NCBI GenBank assembly: GCA_017302015.1
Contig: JAFLEE010000121.1
Location: 1-12,068 of the forward strand
Reading direction: 5' to 3'
DNA from: Spirochaetota bacterium
GTDB lineage: Bacteria; Spirochaetota; UBA12135; COTS27; JAFLEE01
DNA length: 12,068 nt
Made by a program: the position numbers and the translations under genes. The notes beneath the pieces are model-generated. The model worked only from the letters and a program-made list of their open reading frames with translations. It was not told the DNA's origin and searched no databases. Below, piece after piece: positions 1-7,145 of this stretch; the stretch's first letter is position 1; each line of letters starts with the position of its first letter.

Positions 1-211
1 AAGGCGGTTCGACCGTCACCCTTTATCAAAAGGGTGAAAGGTGTTGGGGAATCAATCAAGGATTTTTGATTGGTGAAGGGAGGGAACTTGGGGGGCGGGA
101 AATGCATTCGTGCCGCGGCGAGAGGGATGGGTGAAGGGCGGTATTGGGCCCTTCGTCATCAAGATGCCTGTCGGTTTGAATGACGCGGGGAGGATTTCTT
201 TTAAGGGATTT
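1..211. other. Gene-free edge with two short inverted repeats
   Basis: No convincing coding region is seen here. A perfect 8-bp inverted repeat (arms CACCCTTT and AAAGGGTG, 4-base loop) lies at 17-36. A second one of 9 pairs including one G-T wobble lies at 51-74 (arms ATCAATCAA and TTGATTGGT, 6-base loop). Both are downstream of the minus-strand receptor gene that stops at 212 and could help end its transcript. Neither is followed by a T-run on either strand, so they are not called as intrinsic terminators. Confidence 0.4.
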
Positions 212-2665
212 TTAGAACGAGACGTTTAGGCCGAGGAGGGGGAGGATCGGGAGGCCGCCGACGGGGGTGCGGGGGGCGGGTTTGCCCACCATGTCTTCGG
301 TGAGGCCGGTCGATGGGTAGCGGTAGGAACTGACGTTGGTGTGGCCGAAGGCGAATTGCACGTTCCAGATGTCGAGGTAGACGCTCAGGTCGATCTGGTG
401 GGGCAGGTGCCAGGTGTAGTCGAAGCGCACGTCCAAGGTGAATTGGGTGGGATAGCGCGCGGAGAGGGGGTCGTCGGAGTTTTGGATGCTCAGGGCCCCC
501 GTGTTCGAGTTCTTGGTGACGATGCGGTCGGTGTAGGGCTTGCCCGAGGAGAGGTTCATGCGCACCCCCGCCTTGAACCGCTTGGGCACGATATCGTAGG
601 AGGCGATGAGGATGAGGTTATGGGTGACGTCCTGGGAATAGGGCCGCCAGGCGCGCGCCAGGTTGGTGTAGTCCATGCCGTTATTCACGAGCAGGTTGGT
701 GCTCGTGTACGAATTGGGGGCGGTGGCGTAATCGAAGCGCTCCGAGCGCGAGAGGGAATACGAGACCCAGCCGAAGAAGCCCTTCGCCATCTGGCGCCGC
801 AAGAGGACTTCGAGGCCGTAGGCCCGGCCAAGGCCGGTGCCGAGGAAGCGCGGATTACTCACCTCGGACGGGAAGAAGAAATCCCAGCTGGGGTTCGGGA
901 GGATCTGGTCGCGCAGGTCCTTGTAATAGGCCTCGACCTTCGCCTCCCACGGCCCCGCGGCGACGCGCACCCCCGCGTCGTAATGGAGGGCCCAGCCGCT
1001 GGTGAGGTTGGTGTCGCCGTAATTGGTGGCCACGCTCTCGAGGCTGGGGAGTTGGGAATACTTGCCCACCTTGGCGAATACGTCGACGAAGCGGCTGGGG
1101 CGGAGAGTGAGGGCGAGCCGCGGGTCGAGGTCGAATCTCGGGTTGACGCTATTGTAGGTGGCGCGCAGCCCGGGGGTGATTTCGACGGGGCCCAGGGTGA
1201 AATCGCCCTCGAGGTAGGCGGCGGCGACGTGGCGGGTGGAGGAGAGACGGTTCGTGACCACCTTGGGGTTGAGGAAGTCCTGGAACCGGGCGGCGGCGCC
1301 GGTGAACGAATTGGTATTGGTGTTGGTGGAGGGGATGAACGAGGCCGCGGTGAGCGGGTTCGCCTCGTAGCTGTATTCCACGCCGAAGCCGAGGGCCGCG
1401 GACTTCCCCAGGGCGAGGGCCCCGTCGTCGACGACCGAATATTTCTCGAGCCAGGAGGTCCCGAAATCGATCCCCTGGAGGGTGGTGCTATTGGAGGCGA
1501 AATAGCGGAAGGCGGTGGCCGTATTGCGGAGGGCCTTCCCGCGGTGGCGCCAGACGAGGCCCTCCGTGTCCCACAGGCTCGCCGTGTCCAGGGAGACGGA
1601 GAAGACGTTGCTGCCGCCCTCCGGATCGGGGAAGCGCTCGGCGTTGAGGGTGAGGGCATCCTTGGAGAGGATGCTGAAGGCCGAGACGGTGTCCTGCGGG
1701 CTCGGGGTCCAGTCGAGTTTGACGTTGGCATCGTAGAAGAACGGGATGGTATCGAAGCCGGAGAGCAGGCTGCGGATGGCCGCCAGGGGCCCGGTGGAGG
1801 GGAGGGCCTTGATGATCCCGAGGTAGAACTCGTAATAGGTGCGCCGGCCGCCGAAGGACAATTGGAAATAGGGCCCCAGGGGGATGGAGAGATAGCCGCC
1901 CGCCACCGCCAGGTTCCCGTCGAGTTCGCCCTTGAGGCGGCCCTTGTCGTAGGAGGTGCGCGACATGAGTTCGATGACGGCCCCCTGGCTATTGCCGAAG
2001 CGCGACGGGAAGGCGCCGGGGTAGAAGTTCACGCTCTCCAGGGAACTGGAGGGGAAGACCGAGTAGAACCCCAGGATATGGAACGGATTCCCGATGCGCA
2101 CCCCGTCGTAGGTATAGAGGAGATCCGCCCGGTCCCCGCCCCGGATGTAGAGATCGGACCCGAAGGAGCCGGTGGGGGCGACCCCGGGGAAATTCATGAG
2201 CCCGCGCAGGATATCGCCCCCCGTGCCCGGGATCGATCTCGCCTCCGCCGCGGTCATGACGCTTCGGGAGAGGTCATCCACGCGGCCGCCCGCGGCGACC
2301 TCCACGGCCTCAAGGGTGCGGGTGCGTTCCGCCCCCCGCCCCGAGGCGACCGGTTCGATCCACACGAGTTCCCCGCTGCGCTCGTCGATCTGGAGGATCT
2401 GGGAACTGGAGCGCCCGCGGATGACCACGTCCACGGCGTAATTCCCGTTCGTCAACGGGAAGCTTGTCTTCCCCGGATCGAGGGGGGAGGCGAGGTTTCC
2501 GGCCTTGTCCGCCACGAGGACCAGGTCGAGCCCCTTGAAGAGCACGGTGGTGTCGGCCTCCGGCATCCGCAACCGGAACTGGAATTCCCGCGGAAGCCCG
2601 TTGGTTTGGGCGGCGAGGAAACCCAGAAGGGCGAGGAGGGGGAAAAAAAGGCCGGGGCGCATCAT
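212..2665 (-). CDS. TonB-dependent outer-membrane receptor
   Basis: Probable active importer (or binding protein) for a siderophore, glycan or other ligand, powered by TonB-ExbBD. With the ATG at 2665 the protein has 817 residues, within the family range. Residues 1-20 form a signal peptide (MMRPG then a hydrophobic run). A beta-rich N-terminal domain of about 90 residues follows. A TonB-box-like stretch (TLEAVEVAA) lies near residue 117. The plug covers roughly 140-236, with motifs GDILRGLMNFPGV and LYIRGGD..LLYTYDGVRIGNPFH. The rest has the alternating aromatic pattern of a beta-barrel and ends in GLNVSF, the terminal Phe expected for BAM-dependent insertion. The frame is open to a TTG at 2719, but that start puts 18 non-hydrophobic residues before the signal peptide and neither start has a clear Shine-Dalgarno. 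An AraC-type regulator lies about 100 bp upstream in the same direction. The ligand cannot be deduced; no other transporter parts are in the window. Confidence 0.9.
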   Translation of the reverse strand: MMRPGLFFPLLALLGFLAAQTNGLPREFQFRLRMPEADTTVLFKGLDLVLVADKAGNLASPLDPGKTSFPLTNGNYAVDVVIRGRSSSQILQIDERSGELVWIEPVASGRGAERTRTLEAVEVAAGGRVDDLSRSVMTAAEARSIPGTGGDILRGLMNFPGVAPTGSFGSDLYIRGGDRADLLYTYDGVRIGNPFHILGFYSVFPSSSLESVNFYPGAFPSRFGNSQGAVIELMSRTSYDKGRLKGELDGNLAVAGGYLSIPLGPYFQLSFGGRRTYYEFYLGIIKALPSTGPLAAIRSLLSGFDTIPFFYDANVKLDWTPSPQDTVSAFSILSKDALTLNAERFPDPEGGSNVFSVSLDTASLWDTEGLVWRHRGKALRNTATAFRYFASNSTTLQGIDFGTSWLEKYSVVDDGALALGKSAALGFGVEYSYEANPLTAASFIPSTNTNTNSFTGAAARFQDFLNPKVVTNRLSSTRHVAAAYLEGDFTLGPVEITPGLRATYNSVNPRFDLDPRLALTLRPSRFVDVFAKVGKYSQLPSLESVATNYGDTNLTSGWALHYDAGVRVAAGPWEAKVEAYYKDLRDQILPNPSWDFFFPSEVSNPRFLGTGLGRAYGLEVLLRRQMAKGFFGWVSYSLSRSERFDYATAPNSYTSTNLLVNNGMDYTNLARAWRPYSQDVTHNLILIASYDIVPKRFKAGVRMNLSSGKPYTDRIVTKNSNTGALSIQNSDDPLSARYPTQFTLDVRFDYTWHLPHQIDLSVYLDIWNVQFAFGHTNVSSYRYPSTGLTEDMVGKPAPRTPVGGLPILPLLGLNVSF

Positions 2666-2768
2666 CGGAAGCGGGGTGGGTTCTGGTATCAAGGTGCCAT
2701 CGGCGGGAGGGAAAGACAAATCGACCGTTAATGGAATGATTTCGGCGGAAGCGGGGCCCGCGGGATCT

Positions 2769-3635
2769 TCACGATTCCCCGGCCGCGCCGAGCGGCCCCG
2801 CCCCGGGGGACGCGGGGATCGTCCTCCCGTGGAGCCGGAACTCCCGGGGCGCCATGCGGGTTTGCCGGCGGAACCACCGGGAGAAATAGAACTCGTCCTC
2901 GAAGCCGAGTTCGTGGGCGACCTCGCGGATGGGAAGGTCGCTGGCGAGGAGGCGCACCCGGGCCCGGTCGGTCAGGCGCTCGGCCAGCCAAGATTTCGGG
3001 GACCGCCCCAGGGCTTTCCCGAAATCCCTCGAGAAGGCCGCGGCGTTGCGCCCCGCGGCCCGGGCCAGTTCGGCCACGGTGAGATTCGCGCGCAGTTGGG
3101 TTTCCACCCGGTCGAAGACGGGCTTCCAGGAACCCAGGCGCAGGCGCTCTTCGCGCAGCGCGGGCGCCGCGGGAAGGGGCAGGCGTGAAAGCCTCGCCCA
3201 GATCTCCGCGTGGAGCGCCGGCACGCAGGCGGCTTCCGCGAGCCGGATCCCCGCGGGCCAGAACGCGCCGCGCGGCGGCTTCCAGGTCCCCAGATCGCGG
3301 ACACGGTCGATATGGAGGTAGCGGTCCATGCCGGGAAGCCACTCGCATTGGAGATGGGCGTAGCCCTTCACCACCCGGCGGCGGCACCCGTAATCGAAAG
3401 TCTGGCCGGCCGGGATGAACCAGACATGCCCGCCCAGGAGTTCGGTGCGGACCTTATTGCCGATGACAAAAGCATCCCCCTCGCGCATCCAGTACAGCCG
3501 GTGGAAGGGGGAACGGACCCCGGGATGCCGCCAATGGGCATCGGAATCCAATTCCCCCAATTCGAGGATGACCAAGTTCATGCGGGCCAAGAGGACGGGA
3601 GATTCCGGGGTGGGACGGATCATGGTTTTCTTCAT
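2769..3635 (-). CDS. AraC-family transcriptional regulator
   Basis: DNA-binding regulator of 288 residues, a usual length for the family. Residues about 35-115 look like the cupin-type AraC sensing domain (HPGVRSPFHRLYWMREGD, then GGHVWFIPAGQTFDYG). The C-terminal part is a classical AraC double helix-turn-helix: the first HTH at about 186-205 (LTVAELARAAGRNAAAFSRDF), the second at about 235-257 (IREVAHELGFEDEFYFSRWF), followed by the typical R.. .MAPREFR ending. A Gly/Ala/Pro-rich tail of about 18 residues follows. The ATG at 3633-3635 is chosen as the most upstream; ATGs at codons 5 and 19 are alternatives and none has a good Shine-Dalgarno. It lies upstream of the TonB receptor gene on the same strand, so that gene is the most likely target. 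The cupin domain suggests a small-molecule (often sugar) effector, which is inference. Confidence 0.92.
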   Translation of the reverse strand: MKKTMIRPTPESPVLLARMNLVILELGELDSDAHWRHPGVRSPFHRLYWMREGDAFVIGNKVRTELLGGHVWFIPAGQTFDYGCRRRVVKGYAHLQCEWLPGMDRYLHIDRVRDLGTWKPPRGAFWPAGIRLAEAACVPALHAEIWARLSRLPLPAAPALREERLRLGSWKPVFDRVETQLRANLTVAELARAAGRNAAAFSRDFGKALGRSPKSWLAERLTDRARVRLLASDLPIREVAHELGFEDEFYFSRWFRRQTRMAPREFRLHGRTIPASPGAGPLGAAGES

Positions 3636-3802
3636 TATATTACCGTTTCGTGCCCGAGACGATCTAGGAGCCTGTGTGATTTATTCTTTTTTACCGGAAT
3701 CCCAGGAAGAACCCGCTCTAAACGCGTGACGACGCTAAGGTACACGTCCTCCGTTGGGTGAATCCGGCAAAAATCCCCTTGTCCTTTATAGAATGAAGTC
3801 AC

Positions 3803-3839
3803 CCCACCTTCTAGCCGATCCCATCGGCTAGAAGGTGGG
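3803..3839. repeat. Perfect 17-bp inverted repeat (hairpin, 3-base loop)
   Basis: Left arm 3803-3819 reads CCCACCTTCTAGCCGAT, the loop is CCC, and the right arm 3823-3839 is its exact reverse complement. It lies between the start of the minus-strand AraC gene and the plus-strand acyltransferase. No T-run follows on either strand, so it is not a standard intrinsic terminator. It could be a regulator-binding site, a transcript-folding element or a dispersed repeat. No second copy was noticed in the window. Confidence 0.85.
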
Positions 3840-3900
3840 AGGGAATCTCCGCAGCGCGACGGCCCGAGGAAATCCCGATGCGCTTCTCCGGATTATTTCG

Positions 3901-3915
3901 GATCGAGTTATAATC
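3901..3915 (+). promoter_or_regulatory. Putative promoter -10 element for the plsC operon
   Basis: A perfect TATAAT occurs at 3909-3914 within GATCGAGTTATAATC. Almost the same 15 bases (one mismatch) precede the cyclase operon at 7094-7108. No good -35 box is seen 16-18 bases upstream. Transcription would start near 3920, just before the AGGA and the GTG at 3934, which argues against the longer frame opening at 3835 being translated. Confidence 0.5.
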
Positions 3916-3933
3916 TTCCCTAGGAATTCGCCG

Positions 3934-4719
3934 GTGCCCGCCAAAGGATCATTTTTTAGGATCGCGCCCATTTGGGACGGGGAGACGATCGTTTGGTACC
4001 AGGTGCTCTATAGCGGGATTCGCTGGGCCATGGCCCTTGCCGTCTTCCTCCCCGTCGCGTCGGCGTGGTTCGTTCTCACCTTCCTGGTCGCCTCGAGGCC
4101 CCTCGACCCCTTCGCGAAATGGATCTCGCGGACCATGATCCGCGCCGCGGGGGTGCGGGTGCTCGTGGAAAATCCCCCTCCCGCTTCCCTAGGAACCCGG
4201 CTTTACGTGGGGAACCACGTGAATATCTTCGACGTCTTCCTCTATTACGGTTGGCTTCCCGGCTACGTCAAAGGGGTGGAATTGGAGGACCATTTTCGCT
4301 GGTTCCTTTACGGCCCGATCATCCGGCGTTTGGGCAATATTCCCCTCAGCCAGAAGAATCCCCGCGCCGCCTTGGCGAGCCTGGGGCGCGCCCGGGAAGC
4401 CCTCGCCCGGGGCACTTCCCTCATCATCCTCCCCGAGGGGCAGCGCACCCTCACCGGCGATTTCATGGAGTTCAAGACCGGAGCCTTCCGCCTGGCCAAG
4501 GGCGCACCGGCGACCCTGATCCCGGTCTTTATGGATGGGGCCTGGAAGATCGCCCGCCGCGGCAGCCTCTTCATCCGGCCGGGGATCGTGCGGCTGCGCT
4601 TCGGCGACCCCCTCGTTCCCGAGGCGACCTTGCACCAAGAGCCCCATGAACTGCGCGACCGGGTGCTGGCCGAACTACGGCGCCTTCGCGACGTCAGGCC
4701 ACCCAGCAAGTTCCCATGA
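3934..4719 (+). CDS. plsC: 1-acyl-sn-glycerol-3-phosphate acyltransferase (PlsC family)
   Basis: Transfers an acyl chain to lysophosphatidate (or a related lysolipid) to make phosphatidate for membrane phospholipids; acts at the inner membrane. With the GTG at 3934 the protein has 261 residues. A hydrophobic segment at about 33-52 would anchor it. All four LPAAT blocks are visible: H-x4-D as NHVNIFD (94-100), RRLGNIPLSQ (131-140), PEGQRT with FKTGAFRLA (167-188), and LIPVFMDG (195-202). The GTG at 3934 is preceded by AGGA at 3922-3925 and lies just after a TATAAT box. GTG at 4003 and ATG at 4030 are alternatives; the latter would still keep the hydrophobic segment and catalytic blocks. The frame is open back to a GTG at 3835 inside the hairpin, judged non-coding. 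A GH16 gene follows after 39 bp, probably in the same operon. Acyl-donor type and exact lysolipid substrate are not readable. Confidence 0.88.
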   Translation: MPAKGSFFRIAPIWDGETIVWYQVLYSGIRWAMALAVFLPVASAWFVLTFLVASRPLDPFAKWISRTMIRAAGVRVLVENPPPASLGTRLYVGNHVNIFDVFLYYGWLPGYVKGVELEDHFRWFLYGPIIRRLGNIPLSQKNPRAALASLGRAREALARGTSLIILPEGQRTLTGDFMEFKTGAFRLAKGAPATLIPVFMDGAWKIARRGSLFIRPGIVRLRFGDPLVPEATLHQEPHELRDRVLAELRRLRDVRPPSKFP

Positions 4720-4745
4720 CAAGTTTCCCGCCGCACGCCGCGGCC

Positions 4746-4753
4746 AGAGGGGG
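4746..4753 (+). promoter_or_regulatory. Ribosome binding site of the GH16 gene
   Basis: AGAGGGGG lies 5 bases before the GTG at 4759. It is one of the clearest Shine-Dalgarno-like sequences in the window and supports GTG as the start, directly before the signal peptide. Confidence 0.6.
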
Positions 4754-4758
4754 TATTC

Positions 4759-6042
4759 GTGCGGTTGATTCCTGATTTCCATCATCGACGGCTCGCCGGG
4801 CCCGTACTCCTGGTCGGGCTCCTCGCCTCCGTTTTCCTACCCGCCGAAGCGCCCGCGGGTTATTCACGGCTCTGGGCGGACGAGTTCGAGGGCCCGGGCT
4901 TGGATACGAAGGCGTGGACCTTCCGCAGCGGAAAGGCGGGGGAAGGCCTCGCGCTCCCCGAGAACGTCTTCGTCTCCAACGGGAGCCTTGTCATCCGCCT
5001 CCGCAAAGAGGCCGATGGGGCCCCCGCCAGCGGGGGCGGGGCCATCAGTCTTCGAACTTTTTCCTCGGGTTGGTTCGAGACGGCCGTCTGGTTGGATACG
5101 ACCCCCGGCTGGCATGAATCCTTCTGGACGACTTGGACGACGAATATCGGCCTGCGCGAAGAAGGCAAGCGGTCCCTTGGCGGCCTCGAACTCGATATCT
5201 TCGAGCATTACGGGAGCCACGACGCCCACGCTTTCACTTACGGGGCCATCGAGTGGTGGCCCGTGAAGGGCGATCTGGCCCGCGCCTATCCGGTGGTCGC
5301 CGACGACCTTCGGTCCGCGGCCCAGGTCTTCGCCATGGAAGTGCTCGAAGGGGCGGTCGCTTTCTACCGCAACGGGGCCCTCCTCTCCGTGCATCCCCTC
5401 GTGCTCTCCAATTACAATCCGTTCCATCTCTGGTTGGGGTGCATCCCGAAATCAGGCCCGCGTCTCTCCGGTGGCGTCGTGCGCTATGATTATGTGCGGG
5501 TCTCCTCCCTCGATCCCTCGCGGCGCATGGAGCGCTTGGCCCTCCTGCGCTCCAACGAACTGCTCGGCGCGGGACCTGCGCCCAAGGCCGCCTCCCTATG
5601 GCTCGAGGCGGAGGACCTTCCCCGCCTCGGCGCGTGGACGGTGGAACGCAAGGATGGCGCGGTGCTCCTGCGGGGCCAAACCACCCGCCGGGAGGACCGC
5701 CCCCGCTCCGATTTGGAGGCCGGCGGCCGCATCGCGCTCCCCGAGGCGGGTCCATGGCACCTCTGGGTGCGCTCCTATGACCAGACCAAGGAAACCGGCA
5801 AACGCCGCTTCCGCCTTCGCCTGGGCGCGGCCCTCTCCAAAACGGTCTTCGGCACCCACGGGAAGAACGGCCTAGCGTGGGAAGACGGCGGCGTGTTCGA
5901 ACTCGGCGCCGGATCCCTCGACCTCGTCCTCGAGGATGAGGGCCAATACTATGGCCGCTGCGACCGCATCCTCCTCACCCGCGATCCCGCCTTCGTTCCA
6001 GATGGCACGGGCCTCCCGGCCAACACCAACGCCCAACCGTGA
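4759..6042 (+). CDS. Exported glycoside hydrolase family 16 protein
   Basis: Likely an endo-acting retaining beta-glycan hydrolase or transglycosylase (the family includes laminarinases, lichenases, agarases and carrageenases); the substrate cannot be read from sequence. 427 residues, GTG start with a good upstream AGAGGGGG. Residues 1-33 form a signal peptide with an A-P-A cleavage site before GYSRLW. The GH16 domain spans about 36-250: DEFEGPGLD near the start, SNGSLVIRL, SSGWFETAVWL, and the catalytic E-x-D-x-x-E as GGLELDIFEHYG, with E144 the likely nucleophile, D146 the helper and E149 the acid/base. Residues about 278-412 form a second beta-rich domain (LWLEAEDLPRL... GPWHLWVRSYD... GQYYGRCDRILLTRD) of the jelly-roll/carbohydrate-binding kind. 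It sits 39 bp after plsC and overlaps the next gene by 4 bp, so it is probably in an operon. It probably acts in the periplasm or outside the cell. Confidence 0.87.
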   Translation: MRLIPDFHHRRLAGPVLLVGLLASVFLPAEAPAGYSRLWADEFEGPGLDTKAWTFRSGKAGEGLALPENVFVSNGSLVIRLRKEADGAPASGGGAISLRTFSSGWFETAVWLDTTPGWHESFWTTWTTNIGLREEGKRSLGGLELDIFEHYGSHDAHAFTYGAIEWWPVKGDLARAYPVVADDLRSAAQVFAMEVLEGAVAFYRNGALLSVHPLVLSNYNPFHLWLGCIPKSGPRLSGGVVRYDYVRVSSLDPSRRMERLALLRSNELLGAGPAPKAASLWLEAEDLPRLGAWTVERKDGAVLLRGQTTRREDRPRSDLEAGGRIALPEAGPWHLWVRSYDQTKETGKRRFRLRLGAALSKTVFGTHGKNGLAWEDGGVFELGAGSLDLVLEDEGQYYGRCDRILLTRDPAFVPDGTGLPANTNAQP

Positions 6043-7079
6043 GCGTCGAAGAAATCCGCGCCCGTTTGGCGGCCCAAAGGCCCCGCATCGAGGCCCGAGC
6101 CGACCTCACGCGCCGCCTGCGCGCCTTTTTTGAACGTCGGGGCTTCCTCGAGGTGGAAACGCCCCGCCTCACGGCCCATGGCACCTGCGAGCCCTATATC
6201 GAACCCTTCATCACTTCCTTGGAGGACGACCGGGGGAAGAACCGGGTCGCGAGCCTCATCCCATCCCCCGAGATCCACATGAAAAAACTCGTGGCATCGG
6301 GGTATGAGCGGATCTGGGAACTCGCCCGCGTGTTCCGCAACCACGAGCCCCTGGATTCTCCCTGGCATAACCACCAGTTCTCTCTGTTGGAATGGTACCG
6401 CCGCGGCGAGCCCTATGAAACGATCATGGAAGATGCCCAGGCCCTCATCCTGGAACTTGCGGGGCGCGATCGCCTGGATTGGAACGGCCGTGGCCTCGAT
6501 CTGTCGGTTTTCGAGCGCCTCACGGTCCGCGAAGCCTTCCGCCGCTTCGCTGGCATCGACTTCGACCGCGAATTGGCGGAAGGCCCCGAGGGCTATTGGG
6601 GGGGGATCCGCCGCTTGGCCGAGCGCCTGGGGCATGGGCGCCAAGAAAGCTTGGATGATGCCTTCTACCTCCTCTTTCTCAATCATGTGGAACCCGGCCT
6701 CGCGGCCCAGGACCATCCGGTCTTCCTCCATGAATACCCCGCCTTCCAGGCCGCTTTCAGCCGCCTCGGACCGGATCCCCGCTATGGCGAGCGCGTGGAA
6801 CTCTATTTGGCCGGGGTGGAATTGGGAAATGGCTATGGCGAACTCGTGGATGGAGAGGAACAACGTAAGCGTTTACAGGAGGGCAACCAGATCCGCGCCC
6901 AGCGCGGCGTTCCCGTCCTTTCGATGGATCCCGATTTCCCCCAATTCCTGCCCGAGATGGGAATGACCTCCGGCATGGCCATCGGATGGGACCGCTTGGT
7001 GATGTTGCTCACCGGCGCAACCTCGATTGACGAGGTCCTCCTCTTCCCCGACCGGGAAATTTTTGCGCGCCCTTCTTGA
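6039..7079 (+). CDS. epmA: EF-P (R)-beta-lysine ligase, EpmA/PoxA/GenX type
   Basis: Class II lysyl-tRNA synthetase paralogue lacking the anticodon-binding domain. It activates (R)-beta-lysine with ATP and attaches it to a lysine of elongation factor P, which relieves ribosome stalling at polyproline. 346 residues, slightly longer than the E. coli enzyme. Visible motifs: FLEVETPRL (36-44); class II motif 2 as VFRNHEP...HNHQFSLLEWY (98-120); HVEPGL with PVFLHEYPAFQAAFS (216-241); GVELGNGYGELVD (259-271); motif 3 as SGMAIGWDR (311-319). Ala314 sits where EpmA enzymes have Ala and LysRS has Gly, a difference linked to beta-lysine preference. The GTG start overlaps the TGA of the GH16 gene (GTGA) and lacks its own Shine-Dalgarno, suggesting translational coupling. 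The partner EpmB (lysine 2,3-aminomutase) and EF-P are not in the window, so beta-lysine use is inferred. Confidence 0.92.
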   Translation: MSVEEIRARLAAQRPRIEARADLTRRLRAFFERRGFLEVETPRLTAHGTCEPYIEPFITSLEDDRGKNRVASLIPSPEIHMKKLVASGYERIWELARVFRNHEPLDSPWHNHQFSLLEWYRRGEPYETIMEDAQALILELAGRDRLDWNGRGLDLSVFERLTVREAFRRFAGIDFDRELAEGPEGYWGGIRRLAERLGHGRQESLDDAFYLLFLNHVEPGLAAQDHPVFLHEYPAFQAAFSRLGPDPRYGERVELYLAGVELGNGYGELVDGEEQRKRLQEGNQIRAQRGVPVLSMDPDFPQFLPEMGMTSGMAIGWDRLVMLLTGATSIDEVLLFPDREIFARPS

Positions 7080-7125
7080 CGATCCACCGGAAAGATCGTG
7101 TTATAATCGAAGCTCACTCCGGTGG
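7076..7125 (+). promoter_or_regulatory. Extended -10 promoter of the cyclase operon, flanked by an inverted repeat
   Basis: TGTTATAAT at 7099-7107 is a perfect extended -10 element, 38 bases before the cyclase ATG. TTGACG at 7076-7081 resembles a -35 box, but the spacer of 20 bases is long; it overlaps the epmA stop codon. A 7-bp inverted repeat, CCACCGG at 7084-7090 and CCGGTGG at 7119-7125, is centred exactly on the TATAAT and could be a repressor site. That role is inference. Confidence 0.6.
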
Positions 7126-7145
7126 CGGTCCGGATCTAAACAAAA

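Noticed and set aside
17-74. Inverted repeats at the left edge as intrinsic terminators
   Set aside because: No T-run follows either stem on either strand.
3-132. Short plus-strand open frame at the left edge ending at 132, as the tail of a gene
   Set aside because: It crosses both inverted repeats, and its composition gives no support for a protein.
341-2731. Long open frame of 796 codons on the plus strand opposite the TonB receptor
   Set aside because: Shadow of the receptor gene caused by GC-biased third positions; its product is a low-complexity Gly/Glu/Ala/Val sequence with no domain.
3634-3639. TATAAT on the minus strand overlapping the AraC start codon
   Set aside because: As a promoter it would place the transcript start inside the gene and there is no matching -35; more likely chance.
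3785-3794. TTTATAGAAT as a promoter -10 for plus-strand genes
   Set aside because: No -35-like box at normal distance, and the hairpin would sit in the leader; the TATAAT at 3909 is a better candidate.
3835-3933. GTG at 3835 as start of the acyltransferase
   Set aside because: It lies inside the right arm of the hairpin and upstream of a TATAAT box; the encoded 33 residues do not resemble a PlsC N-terminus and codon use is not gene-like.
3915-4195. The 12-mer CTTCCCTAGGAA present at 3915-3926 and 4184-4195
   Set aside because: Only two copies, one inside plsC coding sequence; no pattern suggesting a functional repeat.
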